Below are positions 48,260-57,642 of a DNA stretch of 59,742 nt, in pieces (position 1 is the first letter of the stretch; each line of letters begins with the position of its first letter). This DNA comes from Chloroflexota bacterium (GTDB lineage Bacteria > Chloroflexota > Dehalococcoidia > UBA6926): NCBI GenBank assembly GCA_026713485.1, contig JAPOOK010000064.1, positions 1-59,742 on the forward strand. The letters run 5' to 3'. Both the position numbers and the translations under genes were made by a program. Under the pieces are notes generated by a model. That model made no database searches, was not told the DNA's origin, and saw only the letters and a list, made by a program, of their open reading frames with translations.

Positions 48260-49138
48260 ATGACCACCCCAGAATTTCGTCCCTTACCATACTGGGTCCG
48301 AATTCACCTCCCCAGAGGTTTGTCGGGAGGACTCCGCTTGGTCGAAAAGTCCAACTGGGCCGGAGAAGGAGCACTTTTCCCAAGGAGCGCCTATCCGGAT
48401 GTCCGCTCTTTGGATGACTTTGACTTCAATCGAACCGGAGTCTACATGTTGTGGGAACCAGCCGGTGCTGGGGATTTGCCTCGTGTCTATATCGGGGAGG
48501 CAGACCCACTGAGAAACAGGCTTGACCAACACCTGTCGCAGAAAGACTTCTGGACTAACGCGGTCGCCTTTTCTGCTAAAGACCAGAATCTCAATAAGGC
48601 GCATGTACGCCACTTAGAGTCAAGGTTAATCGGCCTTGCCAACGAAGCGAAGAGATGCCGACTTGAGAACAGCAACACGCCCAGACCCCCCTCACTTTCG
48701 CCCGCCGACAAGACACAAGCAGATGCGTACCTTTCGGACATGATGCTCTGCTTGCCTGTTCTGGGCGTCGATTTCTTTGAAAAGCCCGAGGCACGCCCCG
48801 AAACGCATCAGGAGCTGATGCTCAGAGTCGGAGAAACTACAGCGAATGGCTACGAGCAAGGCGATGGCTTCGTTGTAAGGGCCGGTTCTATAGCGAGAAA
48901 AGAAGAAACTCGCCACATACACAGGTATATGTCGAAACTTCGCAAAACTATTGTCGAGCAAGGAATTCTCTCCGACATGGGTGACCACTACGAGTTCAGT
49001 GCGGACTACAGCTTCGGATCGCCATCAACTGCGGCCGGGGTAATACTTGGACGTCCGGTGAATGGCCGTACTGCGTGGAAAGACCAGGATGGCCGCACAC
49101 TAAAGCAGATTCAGCAAGAACAGATTCGCTCAGACTAG
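48260..49138 (+). CDS. GIY-YIG nuclease / DUF4357 domain protein
   Basis: A 292-residue protein. Residues about 55-130 show a GIY-YIG-like core: TGVYMLWEP, then RVYIGEADPLRNRLDQH, then the Glu in HVRHLESRLIGLA. The C-terminus (about 245-285) matches DUF4357: DYSFGSPSTAAGVILG, then NGRTAWKDQDGRTL. Such proteins are mostly uncharacterised and often sit in accessory islands with restriction or repair genes. Composition is less GC-rich than in neighbouring genes, which suggests transfer. The next reading frame, the candidate selenoprotein, begins 10 bases after the stop. Confidence 0.85.
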   Translation: MTTPEFRPLPYWVRIHLPRGLSGGLRLVEKSNWAGEGALFPRSAYPDVRSLDDFDFNRTGVYMLWEPAGAGDLPRVYIGEADPLRNRLDQHLSQKDFWTNAVAFSAKDQNLNKAHVRHLESRLIGLANEAKRCRLENSNTPRPPSLSPADKTQADAYLSDMMLCLPVLGVDFFEKPEARPETHQELMLRVGETTANGYEQGDGFVVRAGSIARKEETRHIHRYMSKLRKTIVEQGILSDMGDHYEFSADYSFGSPSTAAGVILGRPVNGRTAWKDQDGRTLKQIQQEQIRSD

Positions 49139-49148
49139 AATCCCAGTC

Positions 49149-49499
49149 ATGCCAACCATCAGCTTCTATCATTGGGCGACTTGAGGGACGTGTAAGACGG
49201 CGAAGGCGGCGCTTTCGCAGGCGGGGCATGAGTTTACAGAGCAGGATTTCTTCAAGGACCGCTTCACCAGGGATGAGATTGTCGAGCTTCTGAACGGGGA
49301 GCCGCCAAGCGCACTGTTCAATCCGCGTTCGGCTTCTGTGCGCAAGAATGGGATCGACGTTGATTCGTTGTCTGAGGAGCAGATGCTGGATCTACTCGTG
49401 AAGGAGCCGCGCTACTGGCGGCGCCCGGTGGCCGTTATCGACGGCAAGCTCATCGCGGGGGCGAATGCCAGGACGCTGGCGGCGGAGTTGGACTTCTAG
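49149..49499 (+). CDS. Candidate selenoprotein of the ArsC/Spx (arsenate reductase-like) family, TGA-encoded Sec12
   Basis: One frame runs from ATG 49149 to TAG 49497 with a single internal TGA at 49182-49184. Read as Sec, it gives 116 residues: MPTISFYHWAT, U12, GTCKTAKAAL, and later LFNPRSASVRKNG, EPRYWRRPVAVIDGKLIAGA. This is the length and layout of the ArsC/Spx/YffB thioredoxin-fold family, whose redox site is C-x-x-C (commonly CGTC); the TGA falls exactly on the first Cys. A SECIS-like hairpin follows. Downstream codons are strongly coding, with no start for about 50 codons after the TGA. Known selenoproteins include ArsC-like forms. A single-base error or pseudogene is the alternative. 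No clear ribosome site is visible. Confidence 0.8.
49200..49218 (+). promoter_or_regulatory. Bacterial SECIS-like hairpin
   Basis: GCGAAGGC (49200-49207) pairs with GCTTTCGC (49211-49218), with one G-T wobble, around a GGC loop. The loop starts 24 bases after the TGA and its first two bases are G, which fits the usual bacterial SECIS rule: loop 16-37 bases from UGA and a G among the first two loop bases. SelB would bind here. Confidence 0.65.
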
Positions 49500-49505
49500 A
49501 CGGCC

Positions 49506-49949
49506 TCAGCTCTTGCTCGGCAGTTCAACCGTGGCGGCGCCGGGTGTGACGCGTTCGCCCTTCTGATTCGTCATCAGCATTTCAAGGTCAACGACGTGGC
49601 GGCCTTCGTCGTCAACGCGCTTGCCTGTCACGCGGCCGGTGCAGGTCAGGACATCGTTCTTGAAGTTGATGCCGCGCAATTGGGCACTCAGCGTCAGGAT
49701 TGCGCCCTCCTCACCGATCCACTTGCGAACCAGCGTGTGCAGGTAGGAGACACGGATGCGTCCCTGACCGATGACGGCGGGCTGGCCGTTCTCTTTCGCT
49801 CCCTCGTCGTCCATGTGGTACGGCACGAACTCATCGTAGGTGGCTGCCCAGCGATTCCAATTCATCAGGTCCGTCACGCGTTCGAACGACGGCAACTCCT
49901 GGCCAACCTCAACATCGTCCCAATACGGCGTCGCCTCTTGCGTTGTCAT
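49506..49949 (-). CDS. MaoC-like hot-dog hydratase subunit
   Basis: A 147-residue single hot-dog protein. Near the catalytic loop it reads TYDEFVPYHMDDEGAK, one residue longer between Asp and His than the standard D-x4-H, followed by GQGRIRVSYLHTLV and a C-terminal strand TPGAATVEL. It resembles the second half of the fused hydratase at 43838-44857. The matching first half is the gene just upstream on this strand (20 bases away), so the two probably form a heteromeric hydratase. Confidence 0.82.
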   Translation of the reverse strand: MTTQEATPYWDDVEVGQELPSFERVTDLMNWNRWAATYDEFVPYHMDDEGAKENGQPAVIGQGRIRVSYLHTLVRKWIGEEGAILTLSAQLRGINFKNDVLTCTGRVTGKRVDDEGRHVVDLEMLMTNQKGERVTPGAATVELPSKS

Positions 49950-49968
49950 TGTCGTCTCCCGTTACCGA

Positions 49969-50508
49969 TTACCACGCGATGTTCGTCGTGCGCGAGGTCT
50001 TGACCACCTCGCCGGTCTGCTTGGTCCAGACCTCCTCGGTGATGTAGAAGAGCATGGGTCCGAGACGTCCGGAGCGTTCGTAGATGTCTGTGGATTCGAT
50101 AACACTGGTAACCACATCACCTGGCCGCATTCGCTCATGGTAGGTGGTTTCGACTCCCCCAAACAGGTAATTTGGCGGCGCTCCGGGCGGACGCAGGTTG
50201 CGCGCCTCCTCCAGATTGGACTGCGCGTCATCCAGCCGATCAGGCTGCGGGCCGACGTGCGCGCGGCCGATCATCCACGCGAACGGGTTGAACTCCTCCG
50301 GTGCGATGATGCCGCCCCATCGGGTCTGATCGGCATGGTCCGCATCCCAATACACACGGGGCGGGACCTCCGGCCAATAGATTGAGATTGCTGCACGGCG
50401 GATATCGCTCTCGGAGATGGGTGGTGACGTGAGCGGCGGGGCTGCGGATCCCACCCACGCGCGCATCTCATCGGTGATCAGGGACTGTCCATCACTGTTT
50501 TCAGTCAT
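49969..50508 (-). CDS. FAS1-like dehydratase domain protein (MaoC N-terminal type)
   Basis: A 179-residue hot-dog protein of the FAS1-like dehydratase family: SESDIRRAAISIYWPE, the WGGIIAPEEFNPFAW segment and ETTYHERMRPGDVVTSV, ending in SRTTNIAW. It lacks the D/N-x4-H catalytic loop, as expected for the non-catalytic or cofactor half that pairs with a MaoC partner encoded immediately downstream. Together they mirror the fused protein at 43838-44857. The CoA-ester substrate is unknown. Confidence 0.82.
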   Translation of the reverse strand: MTENSDGQSLITDEMRAWVGSAAPPLTSPPISESDIRRAAISIYWPEVPPRVYWDADHADQTRWGGIIAPEEFNPFAWMIGRAHVGPQPDRLDDAQSNLEEARNLRPPGAPPNYLFGGVETTYHERMRPGDVVTSVIESTDIYERSGRLGPMLFYITEEVWTKQTGEVVKTSRTTNIAW

Positions 50509-50563
50509 AACCGCCTCCGGCTATAGCTTACACGAGGCGGGGCGACATCCTAGTTCCGAGGGT

Positions 50564-50788
50564 TCAGAGATCCATGAATTCTTGAGGGGTTAGGCCTGCC
50601 TGCTTGATAATGTCGCGTAGAGTTCCGGTCGAGACTTCGCGATGACGCGGCACGATGGTAGTGGTTGCGCCGCCACCATTTAGCTTCCTAAATTTGACGT
50701 GGCTTCCCCGCTGACTCGATTGAGAGAACCCTGCTGCGCGCAGTTTGCGGACCACCTCACGAAAGGGAAGCGGCCGAATCGGCGGCAA
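50564..50788 (-). CDS. hicA: HicA family mRNA interferase toxin
   Basis: A 74-residue dsRBD-like toxin. REVVRKLRAAGFSQSSQRGSH contains the catalytic His (GSH) of HicA, followed by the KFRK strand and VPRHREVSTGTLRDIIKQAG, the usual second half. It cleaves translated mRNA. The frame begins with TTG inside the hicB coding sequence (32-base overlap), a coupling that would favour antitoxin excess. Confidence 0.92.
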   Translation of the reverse strand: MPPIRPLPFREVVRKLRAAGFSQSSQRGSHVKFRKLNGGGATTTIVPRHREVSTGTLRDIIKQAGLTPQEFMDL

Positions 50789-50981
50789 TATCTACCTCGA
50801 TGAGAATCTGCTTGGGGATTTCGGCCGGAACGGGAGGCTCAAAGTACAATTCCAGGGCCTCTTTCAGATTCGCAAGCGCCTCCTCTTCAGTTCGTCCCTG
50901 GCTTGCCACGGCCACCTCATGAGCCTCGGCGGTGAACCAGTCGCCGTCGGGGTAAACGCTTGCCAAAAACTGCCGTTTCAT
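50757..50981 (-). CDS. hicB: HicB family antitoxin
   Basis: A 74-residue HicB-fold antitoxin that neutralises the downstream HicA: PDGDWFTAEAHEVAVASQGRT followed by EEALANLKEALELYF, the family signature. No C-terminal DNA-binding helix (HTH or RHH) is present after EIPKQILIEV, so autoregulation, if any, would need another factor. Order antitoxin-toxin with overlap. Confidence 0.92.
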   Translation of the reverse strand: MKRQFLASVYPDGDWFTAEAHEVAVASQGRTEEEALANLKEALELYFEPPVPAEIPKQILIEVDIAADSAASLS

Positions 50982-51083
50982 TCCGGCCTCCCTGCCGATG
51001 CAGTGATCGTCGCATCATCAGAATCAAGTATGCCAGACTGGTGGTCTCATTCGAGTCGCGACCGTTAGCTTCTATCACAAATG

Positions 51084-51121
51084 AAGAGCCCGCGCTCAAC
51101 AGAATGAGCGCGGGCTTTCTT
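51084..51121. terminator. Strong bidirectional terminator
   Basis: AGCCCGCGCTCA (51087-51098), loop ACAGAA, TGAGCGCGGGCT (51105-51116), followed by TTCTT on the plus strand; on the minus strand the stem is followed by CTTCATTTG. It separates the cox-like genes from hicBA. Confidence 0.88.
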
Positions 51122-51161
51122 ACTGTTCGTTAGCCGCCATGCGGCAGCGTGACGTTGGTAA

Positions 51162-51605
51162 CTACTTCTTGAGTTCCTTCTCCAGGTTCTTGATGAAATC
51201 CTTCATCTGGGAGTTGGCCTTGGAGCGGATGAATGGCTGTCCCATCGTGCCCAACTTGCCCATGAACTGGATGTCCGTCGCCACCGTCAGAGTGGAACTG
51301 TCCGAACCCGCTTCTGCGATTGCCGCGTCGACAATCACGCGCAGCCCGCCGCCGGCCATAGCCTTCGCGTTCCCTTCGATGCGCCACGTGTAGTCCTCGG
51401 CGTTCTGCGTCGAAGTCAGCTCTCCATCAAGGCTGATCTTCATCGGGCCAACGCGTGTTGTCATCTTGCCGGAATACGTATTCGGCCCAGTCTCGACAAC
51501 ATCACTGACGCCAGGAATCAGTCCCGCGGCACGCGGCACGTCCTGGAGGAGTCCCCACACGTCCGCGCGGGACGCGCCGACCTGTGATTCCTGTTCGATC
51601 TTCAT
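51162..51605 (-). CDS. CoxG-like SRPBCC family protein
   Basis: A 147-residue START-fold protein of the carbon-monoxide dehydrogenase subunit G family. It starts MKIEQESQVGASRADVW, has the LIPGVSDVVETG turn and GKMTTRVGPMKISLDGE. CoxG is thought to help in membrane anchoring or maturation of the molybdenum hydroxylase complex. It is the third gene of a CoxS-CoxM-CoxG-like order on this strand. Whether the substrate is CO is not shown; no form-I CoxL is here. Confidence 0.9.
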   Translation of the reverse strand: MKIEQESQVGASRADVWGLLQDVPRAAGLIPGVSDVVETGPNTYSGKMTTRVGPMKISLDGELTSTQNAEDYTWRIEGNAKAMAGGGLRVIVDAAIAEAGSDSSTLTVATDIQFMGKLGTMGQPFIRSKANSQMKDFIKNLEKELKK

Positions 51606-51642
51606 TCGCTGAGATTGTCCTTTCGCCGATGGCGTCCTACTG

Positions 51643-52503
51643 TTACTCGAGCCCGAGGACGCGAGTCAGCGCCCGTCGCGTGAACACCACTGCCATGTCC
51701 GTCTTGTACTCTGCGGAGCCGCGGAAGTCCGGCGTCGGCGCGCAGAGATCGCGAACCGTCTCGGCCGCTTCACGCACCAGGTCCGCCGTGGGCTCCTTGC
51801 CCACCAACACCCCTGCCACGCTCTCTGCGAGCACTGCCGTTGAGTTGACCGCGCCGAGACCGACGCGCACATCCGTCACTACGCCACCGTCAACGACGCC
51901 AAGCGCCGAGACCGCAACCGTCGGATAGTCATCCGCCGTTCGAGGCAGGAACTTGATGTACGTGGTCTTGGCATTAGCCGGGGCAGCCGGGACGGTGATG
52001 CCCGTGACAATCTCACCTTCTTCAACGCCCGTGGTGTAGTAGTCGACGAACCAGCCGTCGCGTACCTTGACGGTCCGCTCGCCGTCCTTGGAGGCGGCGT
52101 GAACGCTCGCGTCGAGCACAAGAAGGGTTGGTGGCGGATCTTGTGCCGGGTCGCCGTGGGCGACGCCGCCGCCAACTGTGGCCGCGTTTCGCACGCGAAC
52201 CGTCGCGACCTCGCCGTAGGTCTCTGTCAGGAGCGGATTATTCTCATGAACGACGCCGGAGGTCGCCACCTCCTGCTGCGTCGTGCGGCCGCCAATCTGC
52301 AGGCCCTCGCCCGTTGAGCGGATGTAGTTGAGGCCGTCAATGTTCTGGAGGCTGACGAGGTGGTCAACGTAGATGAGGTCCTGCTTCATCATGTTGATGA
52401 GGCCGGTGCCCCCGGAGATGACGCGCGCCTCTTCGCCGTAGTCGCTGAGCAGGCTGTGCGCCTCCGCGAGAGTGGAGGGCGTATGGAACTGAAAATCTCT
52501 CAT
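51643..52503 (-). CDS. FAD-binding subunit of a molybdenum hydroxylase (CoxM-like)
   Basis: A 286-residue medium subunit with the VAO/CoxM FAD fold: RVISGGTGLINMMKQ (the pyrophosphate-binding AGGT-type loop, here SGGTG), TVGGGVAHGDPAQDPPP, and the CO-dehydrogenase C-terminal domain with RVGLGAVNSTAVLAESV. It passes electrons from 2Fe-2S centres to FAD and on to a quinone or other acceptor. It lies 11 bases after the CoxS-like gene. Confidence 0.93.
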   Translation of the reverse strand: MRDFQFHTPSTLAEAHSLLSDYGEEARVISGGTGLINMMKQDLIYVDHLVSLQNIDGLNYIRSTGEGLQIGGRTTQQEVATSGVVHENNPLLTETYGEVATVRVRNAATVGGGVAHGDPAQDPPPTLLVLDASVHAASKDGERTVKVRDGWFVDYYTTGVEEGEIVTGITVPAAPANAKTTYIKFLPRTADDYPTVAVSALGVVDGGVVTDVRVGLGAVNSTAVLAESVAGVLVGKEPTADLVREAAETVRDLCAPTPDFRGSAEYKTDMAVVFTRRALTRVLGLE

Positions 52504-52514
52504 TTCGCCCTCCC

Positions 52515-53009
52515 CTAGTTGCCGAGCCGGATGACTTCGCCGGCCTTCTGAATCGATTCAATGATCTTGTAGTAGCCCGTGCAGCGGCACAGATTGCCCA
52601 TCATCCAGTCTTTAATCTCGTCCTCGGTGGGATCGGGGTTCTGCTCAAGCAAGGCGCGGGAGGCCATGATCTGGCCCGGCGTGCAGATGCCACATTGGAA
52701 CCCACCGTAGTTCATGAAGGCCTCTTGCAGTGGATGCAGCTTCTCGCCGTCCGCCACGCCCTCGATGGTCGTGATCTGGGAGCCGCTGGCCTGGACGGCA
52801 AGGAGGATGCAGGACGAGACGATAACGCCGCCCATCTCGACGGTGCAGATGCCGCACACGCCGACGCTGCATGCTTCCTTGGTGCCAGTGAGGCCGAGGT
52901 CGTATCGGATGAAATCGACGAGGGTTCGTCGAGGCGGGACCTCCGCCGTATACTCGGTGCCGTTGACGGTGACCGTCACAGGCACGCGCACTGTCGTGTC
53001 TTGTGTCAT
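52515..53009 (-). CDS. 2Fe-2S subunit of a molybdenum hydroxylase (CoxS-like)
   Basis: A 164-residue small subunit with two 2Fe-2S clusters: the plant-type [14 protein letters not shown] plus later Cys, and the helical CGICTPG with [10 protein letters not shown]. It transfers electrons from Mo-cofactor to the FAD subunit. It is first in the S-M-G order; the large Mo subunit normally placed next to these is missing here and the nearest candidate is the plus-strand gene at 28056-30335. Confidence 0.94.
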   Translation of the reverse strand: MTQDTTVRVPVTVTVNGTEYTAEVPPRRTLVDFIRYDLGLTGTKEACSVGVCGICTVEMGGVIVSSCILLAVQASGSQITTIEGVADGEKLHPLQEAFMNYGGFQCGICTPGQIMASRALLEQNPDPTEDEIKDWMMGNLCRCTGYYKIIESIQKAGEVIRLGN

Positions 53010-53287
53010 CTACTCCTACCCCTCTACGTAAATGTGCCTATGGGCGCAACAAACGCAGCGTCGTTTTCGCCCTTCGCCTCGTTCGGCCAACCCTAAAGCG
53101 CCCAATCGGGACGCGCATGGTAGGCGTGAAAGAAACGGCGTGCGAATCAACGCTGCTAGTTGATTATAGCAGGATGAGAGGGGCGTCCGTCTCCATCACA
53201 GTGAACCACTGTCGCGGGGTTAACGCCCTAATGGTAGATTGTGTCAGCGGTTGATCGGGCTGCGGAATACGGAAAGGGAAGTGCCCC

Positions 53288-53674
53288 ATGAAAGCACTCA
53301 GATGGATAATCGGCGTGTTTCTCATATCTGTGGCAGTGATCCTTCTGGCCCAGGTGATTGTCCCCGGAGACAGGCACGAGCTTTGGACGTATCTCAACCC
53401 GCTTATGGCCATCAGCATCGTTCTTGTAATCGCATTCTGTATCTGGAACAAGGTCCGGTCATCAGATGACGCGACGGCCTCGCAATCAACCCAGGGATTT
53501 CCTGAGTACGAGATCGTGCTCTTCGGCAGCCTGTTCATTGCCTACCTGTTTTTCTTCAACTGGATCACCGAGTTGAACGAAGGCGAAGGGTATGGGTGGG
53601 TTTGGATTATCCTTAATGGGATGATTCCCGTCCTGAATATATGGGCAGGGTCGCGTCTCTTGACACGGGAATGA
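53288..53674 (+). CDS. Small polytopic membrane protein, unknown function
   Basis: A 128-residue protein with four hydrophobic segments (about 6-25, 36-54, 78-92 and 104-122), separated by short loops that include QASTQ-like polar residues near 62-70. It starts at ATG after GGAAAGGGAAG. No family is recognised. The 278 bases before it, back to the CoxS-like start, hold no gene that I can support. Confidence 0.6.
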   Translation: MKALRWIIGVFLISVAVILLAQVIVPGDRHELWTYLNPLMAISIVLVIAFCIWNKVRSSDDATASQSTQGFPEYEIVLFGSLFIAYLFFFNWITELNEGEGYGWVWIILNGMIPVLNIWAGSRLLTRE

Positions 53675-53736
53675 AGCCGATAGGCGGCACCGCGGTGACG
53701 ACGAACAACAGCCGGGCCAAGGAGGGAGATTAAGCC

Positions 53737-54024
53737 ATGTCTGCTTACTTGATAGCCGATGTAGAGGTTACGGATGAGAGTGTCTATGCGCAGTATCGTG
53801 AACGGATGACGCCTACGCTCGAAGCCTATAGCGGCAAGTTCATCGCGCGTGGCGGCGAGATTGAGGTCATTGGCGGCTCCTGGAATCCACAGCGCCTGGC
53901 CATCGTGGCATTCGACAGCATGGAGCAGGCACGAGCATGGCTGGCCTCGCCTGAGTTCAAAGAGCTCGATGATATGCGCACCAGCTCTTCCAACATCAAC
54001 CTGGTGCTCTTAGAGGGCGTCTAG
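53737..54024 (+). CDS. DUF1330 domain protein, copy 1
   Basis: A 95-residue dimeric alpha-beta barrel protein of the DUF1330 family: MSAYLIADVEVTDES at the start, then GKFIARGGEIEVI and RLAIVAFDSMEQARAW, a typical order. No enzymatic activity is established for the family. The protein has a close paralogue 221 bases downstream, with 72 of 95 positions identical by my count. Each copy has its own GGAGGGAG ribosome site. Confidence 0.92.
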   Translation: MSAYLIADVEVTDESVYAQYRERMTPTLEAYSGKFIARGGEIEVIGGSWNPQRLAIVAFDSMEQARAWLASPEFKELDDMRTSSSNINLVLLEGV

Positions 54025-54245
54025 CGCATAACGGCCCAATCCGCACCAACCTTTATGTCTTCGCTGGCGACATAGCGGTAATCCGTTACTGCGGCAATCG
54101 TTGGCTACGTGAATGCATTTGCGTGCCGCAATGTGTTACAACTCAGGACAGCGTTTTCACCCAACGCCGGTGCTCGCCCGAAGCCCAAAGGCCGCGAGCA
54201 AGCACCACTCCAACGAATGACGTCCTGACGAGGAGGGAGCAGACC

Positions 54246-54533
54246 ATGTCCGCCTATTTGATAACCGATGTTGAGGTTACGGATGAAAGTCTCTACGCGC
54301 AGTTTCGTGAACAGATGACGCCTGCTATCGAATCCTATGGCGGCAAGTTTGTAGCTCGTGGCGGCGCGATTGAGGTTATCGACGGCTCATGGGCGCCCAC
54401 GCGTCTCGCCATCGTGGAATTCGACAGCATGGAGCAGGCGCGTTCATGGCTGGCCTCGGCTGAGAACAAAGCGTTCGACGATATTCGCACCAGGTCTTCC
54501 AACATCAACATGGTGCTTGTCGAAGGCGTGTAG
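54246..54533 (+). CDS. DUF1330 domain protein, copy 2
   Basis: A 95-residue paralogue of the preceding gene, same length and no gaps (MSAYLITDVEVTDES, GKFVARGGAIEVI, RLAIVEFDSMEQARSW). A longer open frame reaches 54123, but the ATG at 54246 matches copy 1 and follows GAGGAGGGAG. Differences between copies are spread along the sequence, as expected for a tandem duplication that is not recent. The function is unknown. Confidence 0.92.
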   Translation: MSAYLITDVEVTDESLYAQFREQMTPAIESYGGKFVARGGAIEVIDGSWAPTRLAIVEFDSMEQARSWLASAENKAFDDIRTRSSNINMVLVEGV

Positions 54534-54563
54534 CCTATCTAACTGCGTAACTGACAGCTTGCG

Positions 54564-55199
54564 TTAGAGAACCTCGTAGGCCCAGATCTCGTGCCAGGCG
54601 TCCGGCTCGCCGTTGGGCATCGCCAGGAAGGGTTCGCTCCTCTCAAGCAGGCGCCACTTGCCCGCCTCTTCGAGCGCGGTCTGCTTCACATCAAAGCCGC
54701 CATCCACGTAATAGTCCGTCCGGATCGAGAACACGACAGATCCGCCCGGCTTCGTGACGCGAATCAACTCGTCCATCGCCTCCGGCGTCGCATGGCCGTA
54801 AGTGAACACCCCGACGCACGTCGTACCGGCGAATGTCCCGGTCTCGAAGGGCAGGTCTTTACCCAGCTCGCCGATTACGAAGTCCTCGTAGACACCCTTC
54901 TCCCTGGCCGTCTCCAGCATCCCCGGGGACATGTCCAATGCCGTGATCCCGGTGAACCCGCGGCGGGCGAGCTCCACGCCGACCATGCCCGTGCCGGCGC
55001 CCGCATCAAGCACGACGGCTCCCTTATCGGGCACGTACTTCTCCAGGAATTCGGCCGCAGCCATCGGCGACTTGAATCCCAGCGCCTCCAGGTCGGCATC
55101 GTAGTCCGACGCCCAGCCTTCGTACTTGGTCCTGAGTTCTTCGAGGTTCTTGGCGCCATAGACCTGCTGGATGCGTTCCGTGCGTGCCTTCTCGGTCAT
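54564..55199 (-). CDS. Class I SAM-dependent methyltransferase (METTL27-like)
   Basis: A 211-residue methyltransferase. SAM motif I is VVLDAGAGTGMVGVEL, followed by ITALDMSPGML (motif II) and RVTKPGGSVVFSIR (post-I strand). The N-terminal helical YEGWASDYDADLEALGF is like the METTL27/WBSCR27 group. The substrate is unknown. It ends near the convergent DUF1330 gene, and its start is 28 bases after the katG stop on the same strand, so the two may be co-transcribed. Confidence 0.88.
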   Translation of the reverse strand: MTEKARTERIQQVYGAKNLEELRTKYEGWASDYDADLEALGFKSPMAAAEFLEKYVPDKGAVVLDAGAGTGMVGVELARRGFTGITALDMSPGMLETAREKGVYEDFVIGELGKDLPFETGTFAGTTCVGVFTYGHATPEAMDELIRVTKPGGSVVFSIRTDYYVDGGFDVKQTALEEAGKWRLLERSEPFLAMPNGEPDAWHEIWAYEVL

Positions 55200-55227
55200 T
55201 ATTCATTTCCTCCTGGCGGCGATGCGT

Positions 55228-57642
<2,415 letters not shown>

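Noticed and set aside
49149..49499. Frameshift explanation for the broken ArsC-like gene
   Set aside because: The reading frame is the same before and after the TGA and both sides align with the family, so no indel is needed. Only a point change or Sec decoding explains it.
53010..53287. Hidden gene or tRNA in the CoxS-like / membrane protein gap
   Set aside because: I found no cloverleaf, ribosome site with a sensible frame, or family motif in these 278 bases.
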